From assembly GCA_963210315.1 (NCBI GenBank), contig OY723253.1:2170001-2234000 (forward strand): a DNA stretch of 64,000 bases, given 5' to 3'. The translations under genes and the position numbers were made by a program. Below the pieces are notes generated by a model that saw nothing but the letters and a program-made list of their open reading frames with translations, was not told where the DNA came from and did no database searches. Of this stretch, positions 21,218 to 31,079 are shown piece by piece. Within the stretch, counting starts at the first letter, position 1. Each line of letters begins with the position of its first letter. Source of the DNA: Rhynchopus euleeides (lineage: Eukaryota; Euglenozoa; Diplonemea; Diplonemida; Diplonemidae).

Positions 21218-24200
21218 ATGGACGGGATGCCGCCGCCACTCCTGAAGCACAAGGCTGTGACCAAGGCGTGGTTCTGCCGCTGGGCGCGCCCTGTCGAGAG
21301 CCCTCTGTGCCTCCCCTTCGCGCTGGTGCACATCTGGCTGCTGTACGGGTCGCTGTTCGAGGTGGACACCGCCCTGGACCTGCTCGGCGAAGAGCTCGTC
21401 GCTGAGTTCCACATCACCCCGCGCCACGTCAGCGGGCTGCTGCTGCTGCTGATCCCCGTGACGCTCATCGTGCAGGTTGTCATCTGCGCGACGTGCTACT
21501 GGAATGCCCGCCTCCGCGCCTTCTTCTTCTTCACCCAAACGAAGGACATCGCGGATGCGACCCACATCTTCATCCACGTCTCCCCGTCGCACGGGTCGGA
21601 CTGCATCACCACACTCCAGAAGTCGGAGGGCAGGACCTCCTTCAACTTCCACAACAGAATCTACCGGTGGCAGGCCGAGCAGGGCACCTTCGTGAAGCCC
21701 GTCCTCCCCGTGAAGCTCCCTGCGAAGGCCTACAAGGGGATGCTCGCCGCAAAGCAGCCGTGGTGGAGCCTGCAGGCCTGCGAGGGGGCCGCGCCTCCTG
21801 CCTCCGCCGCCACCAGATCTGCACTCCTCGAAGGCGTCTACGGCAAGAACAAGTTCGACATCCCCCTCCCCGAGTTCAAAGAGCTGATGGTCGAGCACGC
21901 GACAAGCCCCTTCTTCCTCTTCCAGATGCTGTGCGTGGTGCTGTGGCTCCTCGACGAGTATTGGTACACCGCAGTCCTGACGGGGATCATGCTGTGCGTC
22001 TTCGAGTCGACTGTTGTCCACCAGCGCCTCCGCAACATGGACCACCTCCGAGACATCGACTCCGCCCCCCTGAAGTGCACAGTCCTCCGCGCGCCGACAC
22101 CGAGCGGCATGGGTGCCACAGAGAGCGTCATCTCCGACATGCTGCTCCCTGGGGATCAGATTCTGATGCAGAAACACCTGGTGTCGGAGACGCTTCCGGC
22201 GGACATCCTTCTTATCGAAGGGTCTGTGATTGCGAACGAATCGATGCTGACGGGGGAGACGACTCCTGTCATGAAGGAGAACATCCAGACCCGGGACGAC
22301 GCGGAGGTGATCGACCTAACGTCGCCCGATCACAAAATCCACGTCCTGTTTGCGGGGACCAAGATGCTGCAGGTCACAACGGGCACCGTGGGGGTGGTTC
22401 TGCGGACAGGGTTTGAAACCTCGCAGGGTGTCCTCGTCAGGAAGATCGTCGCGACCTCGACTAACAGAACCATTGCAGGGGGTGCAGAGGCTTTCTACTT
22501 CATCGGGTGCCTGCTTGTCTTCGCACTGCTTGCCTCAGGGCACGTCCTCTATCATGGGCTGCGGGACCCTGCTCGCTCGCGGTACAAGCTCCTCCTCTCG
22601 TGCACCATGATCATCACCTCGGTGGTCCCCCCGGAGCTTCCGATGGAGCTCGCCATCGCGGTGAACATGTCGTTCATGCTGCTCCACAAGCTGAAAATCT
22701 TCTGCTCCGAGCCTGCGAAGATAACCGACGCAGGGGCGCTCGACGTCTGCTGCTTTGACAAGACGGGCACCCTCACCGCGGACATCATGGAGTTCGTCGG
22801 GGTCAAGCAGAGCAGCGTCATGTTCCCCCTGCCCGAACCCCCAATTGTCTCCCCATCCTCCTCTGCTGAGACCATCCCAGTGGGCACGCAGCCACCCCTC
22901 TCCGGGGAGGACTCCCTCAGCCAGCCGTCAAGCCTGTCGCTGGAGGCGCAGCTGGTGCTGACGGGCTGCCACAGCGTGGCCCTCCTGGAGCGGTCTTCCC
23001 CCGGCCTCTCCGGGAAGGAGATGTCAGGCGACAGCATGGAGGTCGCCGCGGTGCGGGCCCTCGGATGGGCTCCTTCGGAGTCGGCAGGCCTGGCGCACTT
23101 CGAGAAGAAGCGGGGCCTGAGCCTGACGGTGGTGTCGCGGCATGCGTTCTCCTCCACGCTGCAGCGCATGAGCTGCGTCGTCGCCGTCAACAAGCCTGCG
23201 GGGGGCAGCGACAGCGCCACCAGCCTCTCAGGGCTCGCCACCCGGGAGGAGTGGAGGAAGCTGTCGAGGTCGGCCCTCGCCCACTCCGTCTTCGCCGTGG
23301 CGAAGGGTTCCCCCGAGTCGATGGCGAAAATCATGAACCCCGACACCATCCCCGCGTCCTACGAATCGGCCTACGCAACCCTCGGGGAGAACGGGTTCCG
23401 CGTCATCGCGCTGGCGCTGCGCCCCCTGCAGTGCGACGCATCCTATGCGAAGAAGCTGAAGCGCAGCGATGTGGAAGCCGATCTGATCTTCGTCGGGTTT
23501 GCGGTGTTCCGCTGTCCCATCCGTGCCGATGCCTGCCCCACTGTGAAGGCGCTGCAGGGGGCGAGCCAGCAGGTGGTGATGATCACGGGAGACCACCGCC
23601 TCACAGCGGCTTGGGTGGCGAAGCAGACTGGGATCGCGGTTGCCCCGCACGCCTTCCTGCAGCCCACGGGGGGGTGGGCGCTGTCGGATGGCACGGTGCT
23701 TCCTTCGGCGGAGGTGTCGCCAGCAATGTTCGACCTCGTTGCGTCGGGGGATGCGATGAATGCCCTGGGCGATCCCTCATGGCTCAGCGTCTGGGTGACC
23801 CGCATCAAGGTGTGGGCGCGGTGCAACCCGGAGCAGAAGGAGCAGATCATCAAGGAGCTGCGGCGCCAGGGGAAGGTGACCCTGATGTGCGGCGACGGCA
23901 CCAACGACGTGGGTGCCCTGACGCAGGCGCATGTCGGCGTCGGCCTCCTTGCGGGCTGCCAGACGGCGAAGCCGATCGAGGTGGAGCAGAGTATGCCTTG
24001 GGGCTGGCACAGCGCAGCGCAGTGGGGGGGAAAGGGGTCAGGCAGGCGGCACTACTTTGTTTTGGTGGGAGGCGTTCAGCAAAGCATCCCATCCGTGTGC
24101 CAATTCAGCACACAGGAGGGGTGGGGTGGGGTGGGGGGGGGGCTTTGGTTCGTGTTGTGTTGTCTTTGAAAGTGGGGTGTGTGTTCACATGCAGTCGCTC

Positions 24201-25629
24201 CTAATGCCCGTCTGCTGCAAGTTGTGCTCATATCCACCCACCATCCCCTTGTCTGCAGAGGGGCCGCCGCCGCACCCGCTGAGCATCCCTGAGCCTCTGC
24301 CTGATGACATGGGGATCCTGAGCATCTTGAAGTGGCGCATGCGTGAGAACAAGCGGCAGAAGCAGTATATGGAGGTGTGTGCGAAAAAATGTGCCGGAGG
24401 GAGTGTGTACCTCAAACACCATCAGATGTTTCAGCGCATCTTTGGCCCCTTTTATTAACTTGTGTGGTCCGGGAAATGCGGCGGGAACGCGATGGGATGG
24501 AAGTCACCTCCAATGCAACATTCCCATCGTAGAGAGGCCACGTGTTACCCATCTATCTCGCAGTATTATGAAGCCACACGTACCTATCTTCTATGCTCGT
24601 TTGGTTCATTGGCCTCTCCCCCGACCCACCCCTGCCACCACCACAACCGCCTGCCCACAGCACCTGCGGAAAGAGATGCAGGAGATGCAGCGCCTCGGGA
24701 AGCGCAGGTTCCAGGGGATCGCGCCGCCGCCGCCGCCGCCCGCGCTGCCCACCGACATGGAGGGGGAGGGGATGTACGCCCCGGTGGTGCAGATCGGCGA
24801 CGCGTCTCTCGCAGCGCCGTTCACCGCGCGGAACAGCAGCACGGCAGCCACCTGCCACCTCCTCAGGCTTGGGAGGTGCACCCTCGCGACCACTATGCAG
24901 ATGTACCGCATCATGGCGCTGAACTGTCTCACCACGGCCTTCGCCTTCTCCGTCCTGGCGACGGAGAGGGTGAAATACTCCGACACGCAGATGACTGTAA
25001 CGTCCCTCTTCGTGGCAGTGTGCTTCCTGTGCACCTCGCGCGGGACGCCCCTCCCCACTCTCTCGAAGCGGAACCCGATCCGCAGCGTGTTCTCCCCTGT
25101 GGTGCTGCTGACCATCGCGCTCCAGTTTGCGGCGCATTGCTACCACCTTGCGGAGGCCAGCAACATCGCCTATGCCGAGAGCGAGGCCTACACCTCGAAG
25201 ATGGCTGCCTTCGAGTCGGGCGGCGAGGTGGTGAACGGGACATCCCCTCTCGGCTACAACCGCACCCTCATCCTGCCGGACTCTGCGACGAGGTTTGACG
25301 ACGCGACGTTTGCGCCGTGCCTCCTCAACTCGCTTGTGTTCATGCTGTCGACGTGGCAGCTGGTGCTGATCTTCGTCCTGAACTACCAGGGCCGCCCCTT
25401 CATGACCGCGCTGCACGACAACACCTGGCTTCTCTTCAGCCTGCTGGCGCTGGCTGTCATCGTGCTGGAGTGCACCTTCCAGCTGACACCCCTCGCATAC
25501 TACATGGAGGTGGTCGACCTGTCGCTCTTCCCCGAGGTCCAGAGCAAATTCGCCGTCCTCCTCGCAACCAACGCTGCCCTGCCGGCTGCGGCTGAGGCGG
25601 TGCTGCAGCTCGTGGGCAGATTCCTCTGA
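21218..25629 (+). CDS. ATP13A1: P5A-type ATPase (ATP13A1/Spf1 family), three exons
   Basis: Exons 21218-23990, 24259-24374 and 24661-25629 (donors gtatgc and gtgtgt) give 1285 residues, the usual length for the family. The reading upstream of 21218 is a proline run with no ATG. Visible motifs in order: actuator LTGET (about 344-347), the P5 signature PPELPMEL in a membrane helix (about 471), the phosphorylation site DKTGTLT with D514, MITGD (about 787) and GDGTNDVGAL (about 890). The last exon holds FTARNSS..HLLRLGRCTLATTMQM, typical of P5A, then several membrane helices. P5A ATPases of the ER extract wrongly inserted or mistargeted transmembrane helices. All P-type catalytic residues are present. 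The spacer between DKTGT and the nucleotide-binding core is lengthened by a Ser/Pro-rich insert (about 538-572). Confidence 0.95.
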
Positions 25630-25885
25630 TGAGTCGACCTTGACGGTGTTTGGGGGCGGGGGGGGGGGGAGGTCCGCGCAAGCATGGCATGATTGATGAG
25701 TTGGGTGTGGATGGTGGGAGGGTGTGTGGATGTGGTGATCGGGGTGATAATCGCGTGTGGCAGGTTAGAGGTGTGCGGTGGCATCAGAGGAGACACTCGG
25801 TGTTGCCACCGACACAAATCCTATCTCGGGGGGTGGGCTTGTCCCGCCCTGTAAGTCGCAGAGAGGCGAGTCTGCGAAAAATAGT
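25630..25885. other. short intergenic stretch
   Basis: A G-run follows the ATPase stop. No gene is seen up to the TTAA at 25886-25889 that borders the inserted element. Confidence 0.5.
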
Positions 25886-25889
25886 TTAA

Positions 25890-27356
25890 CCCTTTACCAG
25901 CGGACCGTACATATATGTACGGTTATGTCTAGCATCCCTGAGTGGGGGCCCTCGCTACCAGTCACTGCTCGTCACAGCTCGTCAGACAGTGAGGGGAAGT
26001 GGGCCGTGGCTCACTTTTTCTCACTCAGTCACACTTGGTAGCGAAGGCCCCCAGTAAATGGCTTTAATTTTCGACTTTTTGACCGATTTTTGTATTCTCG
26101 AAATGTTCGAGCACAACGGAATCAAATGCGACCAGTTTCGGCGAGAAAGGCGGAGCAGAGAATACCGTATACGTAAATATTATGGAACGTAAATATTATG
26201 GAACGGGCCCATTTTTGCCCGGTCCGTTCCATAATATTTACGTTCCAAAATATTTACAGGGCCAGTTGGGGACTCAGTGGTGAGGATGGCTTGCCTCAGG
26301 AATCGCACGAAAAGTGCACGAGTAGGTCCCGTCAGGGACTCTGTATGCCGTCCGATCACCTGGTCCAAGTCCCCGAGTCGCAGAAAGCCCTGTAAATATT
26401 ATGGAACGAAAAAAATCTGGAACGCCAACCCACCAGCGTTCCAAAATATTTACGTTCCATAATATTTACGTTCCATAATATTTACGTTCCAAAATATTTA
26501 CGTATACGGTATTTTATTTCTGAAAGAGAATTTCACAAAAAGTCAGATTTTTGGTCGATTTCCCCACCTCATGGACCCCACCATGACCTACAATTCCTGG
26601 TGATGTTCTACTCCACTAAATTGACCAATTTTTGTGATCTTGAATTCTGCTGTGCCGATTCTGTCACATATTGCATGTGGTTCCGCCAATTTTCGCGACC
26701 ATCGGATACGGAACAGCCTCCTCCCAGCACCCCCGAATTTGAGGGAACGTCAGGCATGTTTGAGGGGTGCACAAAGGAGACCCACTTCAGGAATTTTCTG
26801 CTCATTCTTTTTCAGAATCTCTCGCGATGGTGGATTCCGCTGTTCAAAATATCATGGAGAACCCTGGGGCTGATGAGAAGGAATCCAAGAACTGACCCGC
26901 AAGGCCGTACGTAAATCCCGTACCCCACTGATGGGAGTTGACCAGGCAGGGCCCACAGGGCTTGCAAGTCCGAGGTGGCACTCAGGAGTGTTCTGCTCCA
27001 CCAAATTGACCGATTCTTTCGATCTAGAATTCCACTGTGCTCATTCTGTCACAGTTATCACCTGTTTCCACCACTACTCACCACCACCCCGTATTTTTTT
27101 CGAGAGAAAATTCCGACACCCCGATTTTCGAGGGGGGAATAGGCCATCATGGGCGATGCACAAAGGATGCCCATTTGAGGAATTTTCTGCTTGGATTTTT
27201 TTCAAAATTTCTTGCAATCGTGGATTCCGCGAGTCAAAATAGCCCCACTATGGTACTTGACATTTCTGTTCTGCGTGGTCGCGTCAGGTTCACCGAAGTC
27301 ACAAAAGTGCCCCCCCAAAACTAAAAATAAGTCAGGGGCGCCTAGACCGTAAAGGG
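25890..27356. mobile_element. piggyBac-like non-autonomous element, TTAA duplicated
   Basis: The ends are CCCTTTAC and its complement GTAAAGGG, flanked on both sides by TTAA (25886-25889 and 27357-27360). TTAA duplication with CCC tips is the mark of piggyBac transposons. The interior (1467 bases) has no transposase. It includes a diverged direct repeat (about 26600-26880 and 26985-27240, sharing TGTTCT.CTCCAC.AAATTGACC) and a nested MITE at 26165-26509. A palindrome near the left end is centred on ACATATATGT (25910). Confidence 0.72.
26165..26509. mobile_element. 345-bp MITE, copy 1, TA-flanked, nested in the piggyBac-like element
   Basis: Ends are CCGTATACGTAAATATT and its complement, flanked by TA at 26163-26164 and 26510-26511. 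Both arms carry repeats of CGTTCCATAATATTTA in alternating orientation. The unique centre (about 26258-26395) is shared, in reverse orientation, with copy 2 at 38542-38854. There is no coding. Mariner-like by target site only. Confidence 0.85.
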
Positions 27357-27360
27357 TTAA

Positions 27361-27728
27361 AGTGGCACGCATCCTGCGTTTTGTGCGGCACACGGCAAAA
27401 CGCGCCTGCCCATCTCAAAGCAAAGCCGGGGTATCACTTGCTGATCCACAGAGCGGGTGTGCTTCAGATTTCCGAACAGAGGCAACAGAGGCTGAAGGGG
27501 GGGGTCGCTGCTGGCACGCCCCTTCCTCGCATAGATCCAAGACAGACCCCACCCCCATCCCCCATCCCACACTCCCGACACTCTCTCATGCAAAGCGGAC
27601 ACCCCTTTGATCACCACCCCGCACACCCACACGTGAATATTTTTACAGTAGTGTGTAGACACACACCGAACACTTGCTATTGTGCTCTAAGTCGGGCAGT
27701 CTGTACCCACACCCACGCCCCACCCTGC
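27361..27728. other. intergenic before the LRR gene
   Basis: No gene recognised. The frame of the LRR gene is open upstream to 27381, but composition changes at 27783. Confidence 0.5.
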
Positions 27729-27780
27729 CACAGCCCTCCCCTCCCCCCTCCCTCCCTCCTCACCCCCGGGGACAAGGCAG
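27729..27780 (+). promoter_or_regulatory. pyrimidine tract and AG just before the LRR start codon
   Basis: A C/T tract ends in GGCAG at 27780, two bases before the ATG at 27783. This supports 27783 as the real start and resembles a splice acceptor that would leave a very short genomic leader. Confidence 0.42.
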
Positions 27781-27782
27781 AG

Positions 27783-29159
27783 ATGGGCGACCCCACAAAC
27801 GCTGCGGAGCTGGAGCTGCTGAACAACATCACATCCGCCGCCGCCCGGGAGAAGTTCGACCAGTGGTGGAAGGAGGACCGTGCCGCGGAGATAAACGAGA
27901 GGTGGCGCATCAAGCGGAAGTTCCTGGATGCCAAGGGGGACGACCCCTCCCTCCAGAGCAAGTACGTCCTGGTCGATGTCCTCTCCAACCCGGGGGACCA
28001 CAAGAAGCTGCCGGAGCTTCTGAAGGGGCAGATCGAGAAGAAGGGGCATGCAGCGGACGACAAGATATGGGTCCGGATCCAGGGGTGTAACTATGTCAGC
28101 ACGGAGCATGTCTGCAAGGCTCTGGTGGAGTTCCCCGGCATCGAGAAGCTTTCCCTTGGTGATGGCATCGAGGCTGACGATGCGCCTGCCGTGGCAGAGC
28201 TGATAAAATCGATGCCTGGCGTCACGGCTCTTGACCTGGCGAACAACAAGCTGGAGACGCAAGGCATGCAGGCCATCCTCGACGCCCTGAAGGAGAACAC
28301 GACCCTACTCGACGTCGACATGTCGGGGTGCTCCATAGGCACCTCCGGTGGAAAACACCTCGCGGCTTACCTCGATTCCAACCCCCCACTGCAGCGCCTG
28401 CTCCTCAACGGCAACAAGCTGGGGATCTACGGCGTGCAGGACCTCTGCAAGGGACTCCCCAACAACCGCACGCTTGCCACGCTCGGCCTGTTCTTCAACA
28501 ACATGGGTGAGGACGGCATGGATGCGCTGCTCGAAGTCCTGCGTGATGAACCACCCCCGGATGCAGAGAAGCCTGGGGTGGAGGAGGAGAAGGGGAAGGG
28601 GGCAGAGGGTGCTCCTGCCGGGGCAGAGGAACCGCCGGCGGAGCCGGCGGGTGGGGGTGGTGAGGGTGGTGGTGACACCGCAGCAGCACCTGTGGCTCCC
28701 GGTGGCGATGCTGCGCCTGCGGAGGGCGGGGAGGGTGGGGCGGAGGTGGTGGAGGTGGCGAAGCCCCCGCCCCGGGTGCGGGCGGCCAAGAATATGACGC
28801 TGATTGACGTGGAGGTTGGGGATAACAGGCAGAGCCCAGGGCAGACGGCGGAGCTTGAGAAGATCCTGGAGCTGAACAACGCGGATGCGAGGGAGAGGGA
28901 GATCGCGCGGCTGATGGAGGAGGAGGTGGCCCGGCTCGAGAGGCTGGCCGCGGAGAAGAAGCAGAAGGAGGAGGAGGAGGCAGCGGCGCAGAAGAAGGCG
29001 GAGGAGGAGGCGAAGGCGGCGGCCAAGCCTGCCGCAAAGAAGGCTGGGGCGAAGCCGGGGGTGAAGGCGGCAGCAAAGCCTGCTGCAAAGCCTGCGCCGA
29101 AGCCAGCCGCGAAGAAGCCAGCTGCAAAGAGCTCGCTGCCTGCAATCGGGAAGAAGTAG
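27783..29159 (+). CDS. leucine-rich-repeat protein with Lys/Ala-rich C-terminal tail
   Basis: The 458-residue intronless product starts at 27783, directly after a splice-acceptor-like AG, although the frame is open further upstream. Residues 1-100 are helical and charged. Four or five leucine-rich repeats of the ribonuclease-inhibitor/tropomodulin type lie at about 115-255 (for example LDLANNKLETQGMQAIL). A Gly/Ala/Glu/Pro-rich linker (about 258-340) leads to a charged coiled coil (about 355-415). The last 50 residues are Lys/Ala/Pro repeats like a histone H1 tail. Such LRR proteins often bind actin-capping or axonemal partners, but nothing here fixes the partner. The tail could bind nucleic acid or tubulin. 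Function is not assigned. Confidence 0.85.
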   Translation: MGDPTNAAELELLNNITSAAAREKFDQWWKEDRAAEINERWRIKRKFLDAKGDDPSLQSKYVLVDVLSNPGDHKKLPELLKGQIEKKGHAADDKIWVRIQGCNYVSTEHVCKALVEFPGIEKLSLGDGIEADDAPAVAELIKSMPGVTALDLANNKLETQGMQAILDALKENTTLLDVDMSGCSIGTSGGKHLAAYLDSNPPLQRLLLNGNKLGIYGVQDLCKGLPNNRTLATLGLFFNNMGEDGMDALLEVLRDEPPPDAEKPGVEEEKGKGAEGAPAGAEEPPAEPAGGGGEGGGDTAAAPVAPGGDAAPAEGGEGGAEVVEVAKPPPRVRAAKNMTLIDVEVGDNRQSPGQTAELEKILELNNADAREREIARLMEEEVARLERLAAEKKQKEEEEAAAQKKAEEEAKAAAKPAAKKAGAKPGVKAAAKPAAKPAPKPAAKKPAAKSSLPAIGKK

Positions 29160-30001
29160 TGTGGGGAGTATTGGAGGCTTGGTGTTGTTCCTTTTTGATT
29201 TTTTTCCCGCCTCGGAATTATGTCAGCCCCGTTTATATTATCCCCGCCTGCCGATCGCTGCTGCGCCTTTCCAGACGCATGGAGGGTAGGCTTGTGTGCG
29301 GGAGAGCTGAAGAGACTTGCCACAGAACTGCCTCCGGTGTTTCGTTACACTGGCAATGGTGGCGATGTACAACACAAAAGAGCGTGTTTGCGGCGTGTGG
29401 CAATGAAGGTCGCACCGACACATCTTGCGCCAAAACAGATCTGAGTTTTCCGTGCCTCTGCCACACATTTCTCTGAAAGCGCCGGGGGTTTGGGGGTTTC
29501 CACAAGGCCTGGGCCTTTGAGGCACATCCATTGAACAGCCGCCCTGCATTGTATATTCTCACATGTCGAACGTTGGGGTAACTTCCCCCCGCCTTTCCTT
29601 TGCTTCCCTTCGTGCACCCCCCCCCCCCCCCAGCTTCTCCGCTGCCTTCTGCATCGTGATGTCTTTTGGCTGCACCCACAGAAAGGGGTGCTGTGGAGGG
29701 GGGGAAAGACTGCCTCACCACTCTTTCCCAACCCCGAGTCGTCTCATCGCGATTTGCTCTGCACTTTTTGCCCCCCACGTTCCTCCCCTTTTCAAGTTTC
29801 ATTGCGATGACGCGCCCGCACTCACACACACCCTCCTCCATTGCAGGTGCGATACCTCCACCCACCCAGCGGCACCCACACACAGCCCACTGCCCACCCG
29901 CAACAGCCCACACAGCGTTGCTCGAGCAGATCTGATTGGCCCCCTGGGTTTATAACCCCCACTTCTATCCCACCCCACCCCCAGCCAGCTTAAGGCGGGG
30001 A
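29160..30001. other. intergenic, no gene seen
   Basis: A C-run at 29620-29631 and generally C-rich DNA on this strand. No domain is found in any frame. Confidence 0.5.
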
Positions 30002-30061
30002 CTCCCTTTGTTCTCTCTTTACACTTCCCTTTTCCCCTTCTCCCTCTTCCTCCCCCCCCAG
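30002..30061 (+). promoter_or_regulatory. pyrimidine tract and AG before the carbamoyltransferase gene
   Basis: Nearly 60 bases of C and T end in CCAG, 46 bases before the ATG at 30108. It is one of the clearest acceptor-like sites in the window. Confidence 0.48.
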
Positions 30062-30107
30062 TTCCTTTGGTAGAGGGAATTACCCTCCGCTGGTTCGAAG
30101 AAGAAAA

Positions 30108-31079
30108 ATGTCGTCTGAAAAATCTGCACCGCGGCATGTGCTGAAGATCACGGATCTGACGAAGGGGGAGATCCTGGACATCACACTGCTCGCACGCGCG
30201 ATGAAGAAGAACCGCGATGGATACAACGAGGCGCTGAAAGGTGACACGCTTCTGATGCTCTTCGAAAAGCCCAGCCTCCGTACCCGGGTTAGCCTCGAGA
30301 CTGGGATGCACCAGATGGGCGGACACGGCATTTTCTACTCCATCGACAACAGCCCCCTGGGGAAGAAGGAGTCCATCAGCGATACCGGAAAGGTCCTGTC
30401 GCGCATGGTGCAAGGCATCACTGGGAGGGTGATGTCCCGCGAAACCACAAATGGCCTGGCAGCCGTGTCGAGCATACCAGTCATCAACGCGTTGGATGAC
30501 TACGCCCATCCGATGCAGATGCTTGCCGACTTCCTGACGATCTACGAAACGTTCGGCGAGTCATGGGAGGGACGGACCATGGCCTACTTCGGCGACCTGG
30601 AGAACAACATGACGTACGACTTGATGCGGCTTTGCGCTCTGATGGGGATGAACTTCCGCATGGCAGGGGATGGCGACATCGAGCAGAGTGTCTGGGATGA
30701 GGTGAACGAGCTGAAGAAGAAGACGGGTGTGGAGGTCCAGCAGATGAAGACCCCCGAGGAGGCGATCGCAGGGGTGGATGTGGTGTACTGCGACTCGTGG
30801 ATGTCGTACGGCATCCCGCCGGATGTCGAGGCTGCGCGGATCAAGGCCTTCATGCCCTTCCAGGTCACCGCCGACCTCATGAAGCTGGCCAAGCCCGAAG
30901 CTGTGTTTATGAACTGCCTCCCCGCCGCCCGTGGGATGGAGCAGACCGCAGAGGTGATTGACGGGCCGCAGTCGATTGTGTTCGACCAGGCGGAGAACCG
31001 TCTCCACGCGCAGAAGTCCCTCCTCGTCTTCCTCCTGCGGCCCCGGTCATTCCAGCTCATGCTGCCCCCCACCAAGTAG
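30108..31079 (+). CDS. ornithine carbamoyltransferase-like enzyme with altered motifs
   Basis: The intronless product has 323 residues, normal for the aspartate/ornithine carbamoyltransferase family. The carbamoyl-phosphate loop reads FEKPSLRTR (about 52-60), and the C-terminal AENRLHAQKSLLV is typical of OTC. Several active-site motifs differ: HPMQ (134-137) for the usual HPCQ, GDLENNMTYDL (162-172) lacking the usual Ser after NN, DSWMSYG (229-235) where OTC has an SMG loop, and MNCLP (268-272) for HCLP. OTC joins carbamoyl phosphate to ornithine to make citrulline. The changes at three ornithine-side motifs suggest a different amine substrate or reduced activity. I see no clear mitochondrial presequence, so the enzyme may be cytosolic. 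Putrescine carbamoyltransferase is an alternative, but its own signature is not evident. Confidence 0.85.
   Translation: MSSEKSAPRHVLKITDLTKGEILDITLLARAMKKNRDGYNEALKGDTLLMLFEKPSLRTRVSLETGMHQMGGHGIFYSIDNSPLGKKESISDTGKVLSRMVQGITGRVMSRETTNGLAAVSSIPVINALDDYAHPMQMLADFLTIYETFGESWEGRTMAYFGDLENNMTYDLMRLCALMGMNFRMAGDGDIEQSVWDEVNELKKKTGVEVQQMKTPEEAIAGVDVVYCDSWMSYGIPPDVEAARIKAFMPFQVTADLMKLAKPEAVFMNCLPAARGMEQTAEVIDGPQSIVFDQAENRLHAQKSLLVFLLRPRSFQLMLPPTK

Noticed and set aside
21089..22177. A 362-codon minus-strand frame opposite the P5A ATPase
   Set aside because: A shadow of the GC-rich coding strand with no domain; the + strand carries all P-type motifs.
27381..27782. Upstream in-frame extension of the LRR gene
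   Set aside because: The extension is Pro/His/Thr-rich like the intergenic DNA, and an acceptor-like AG lies directly before the ATG at 27783.
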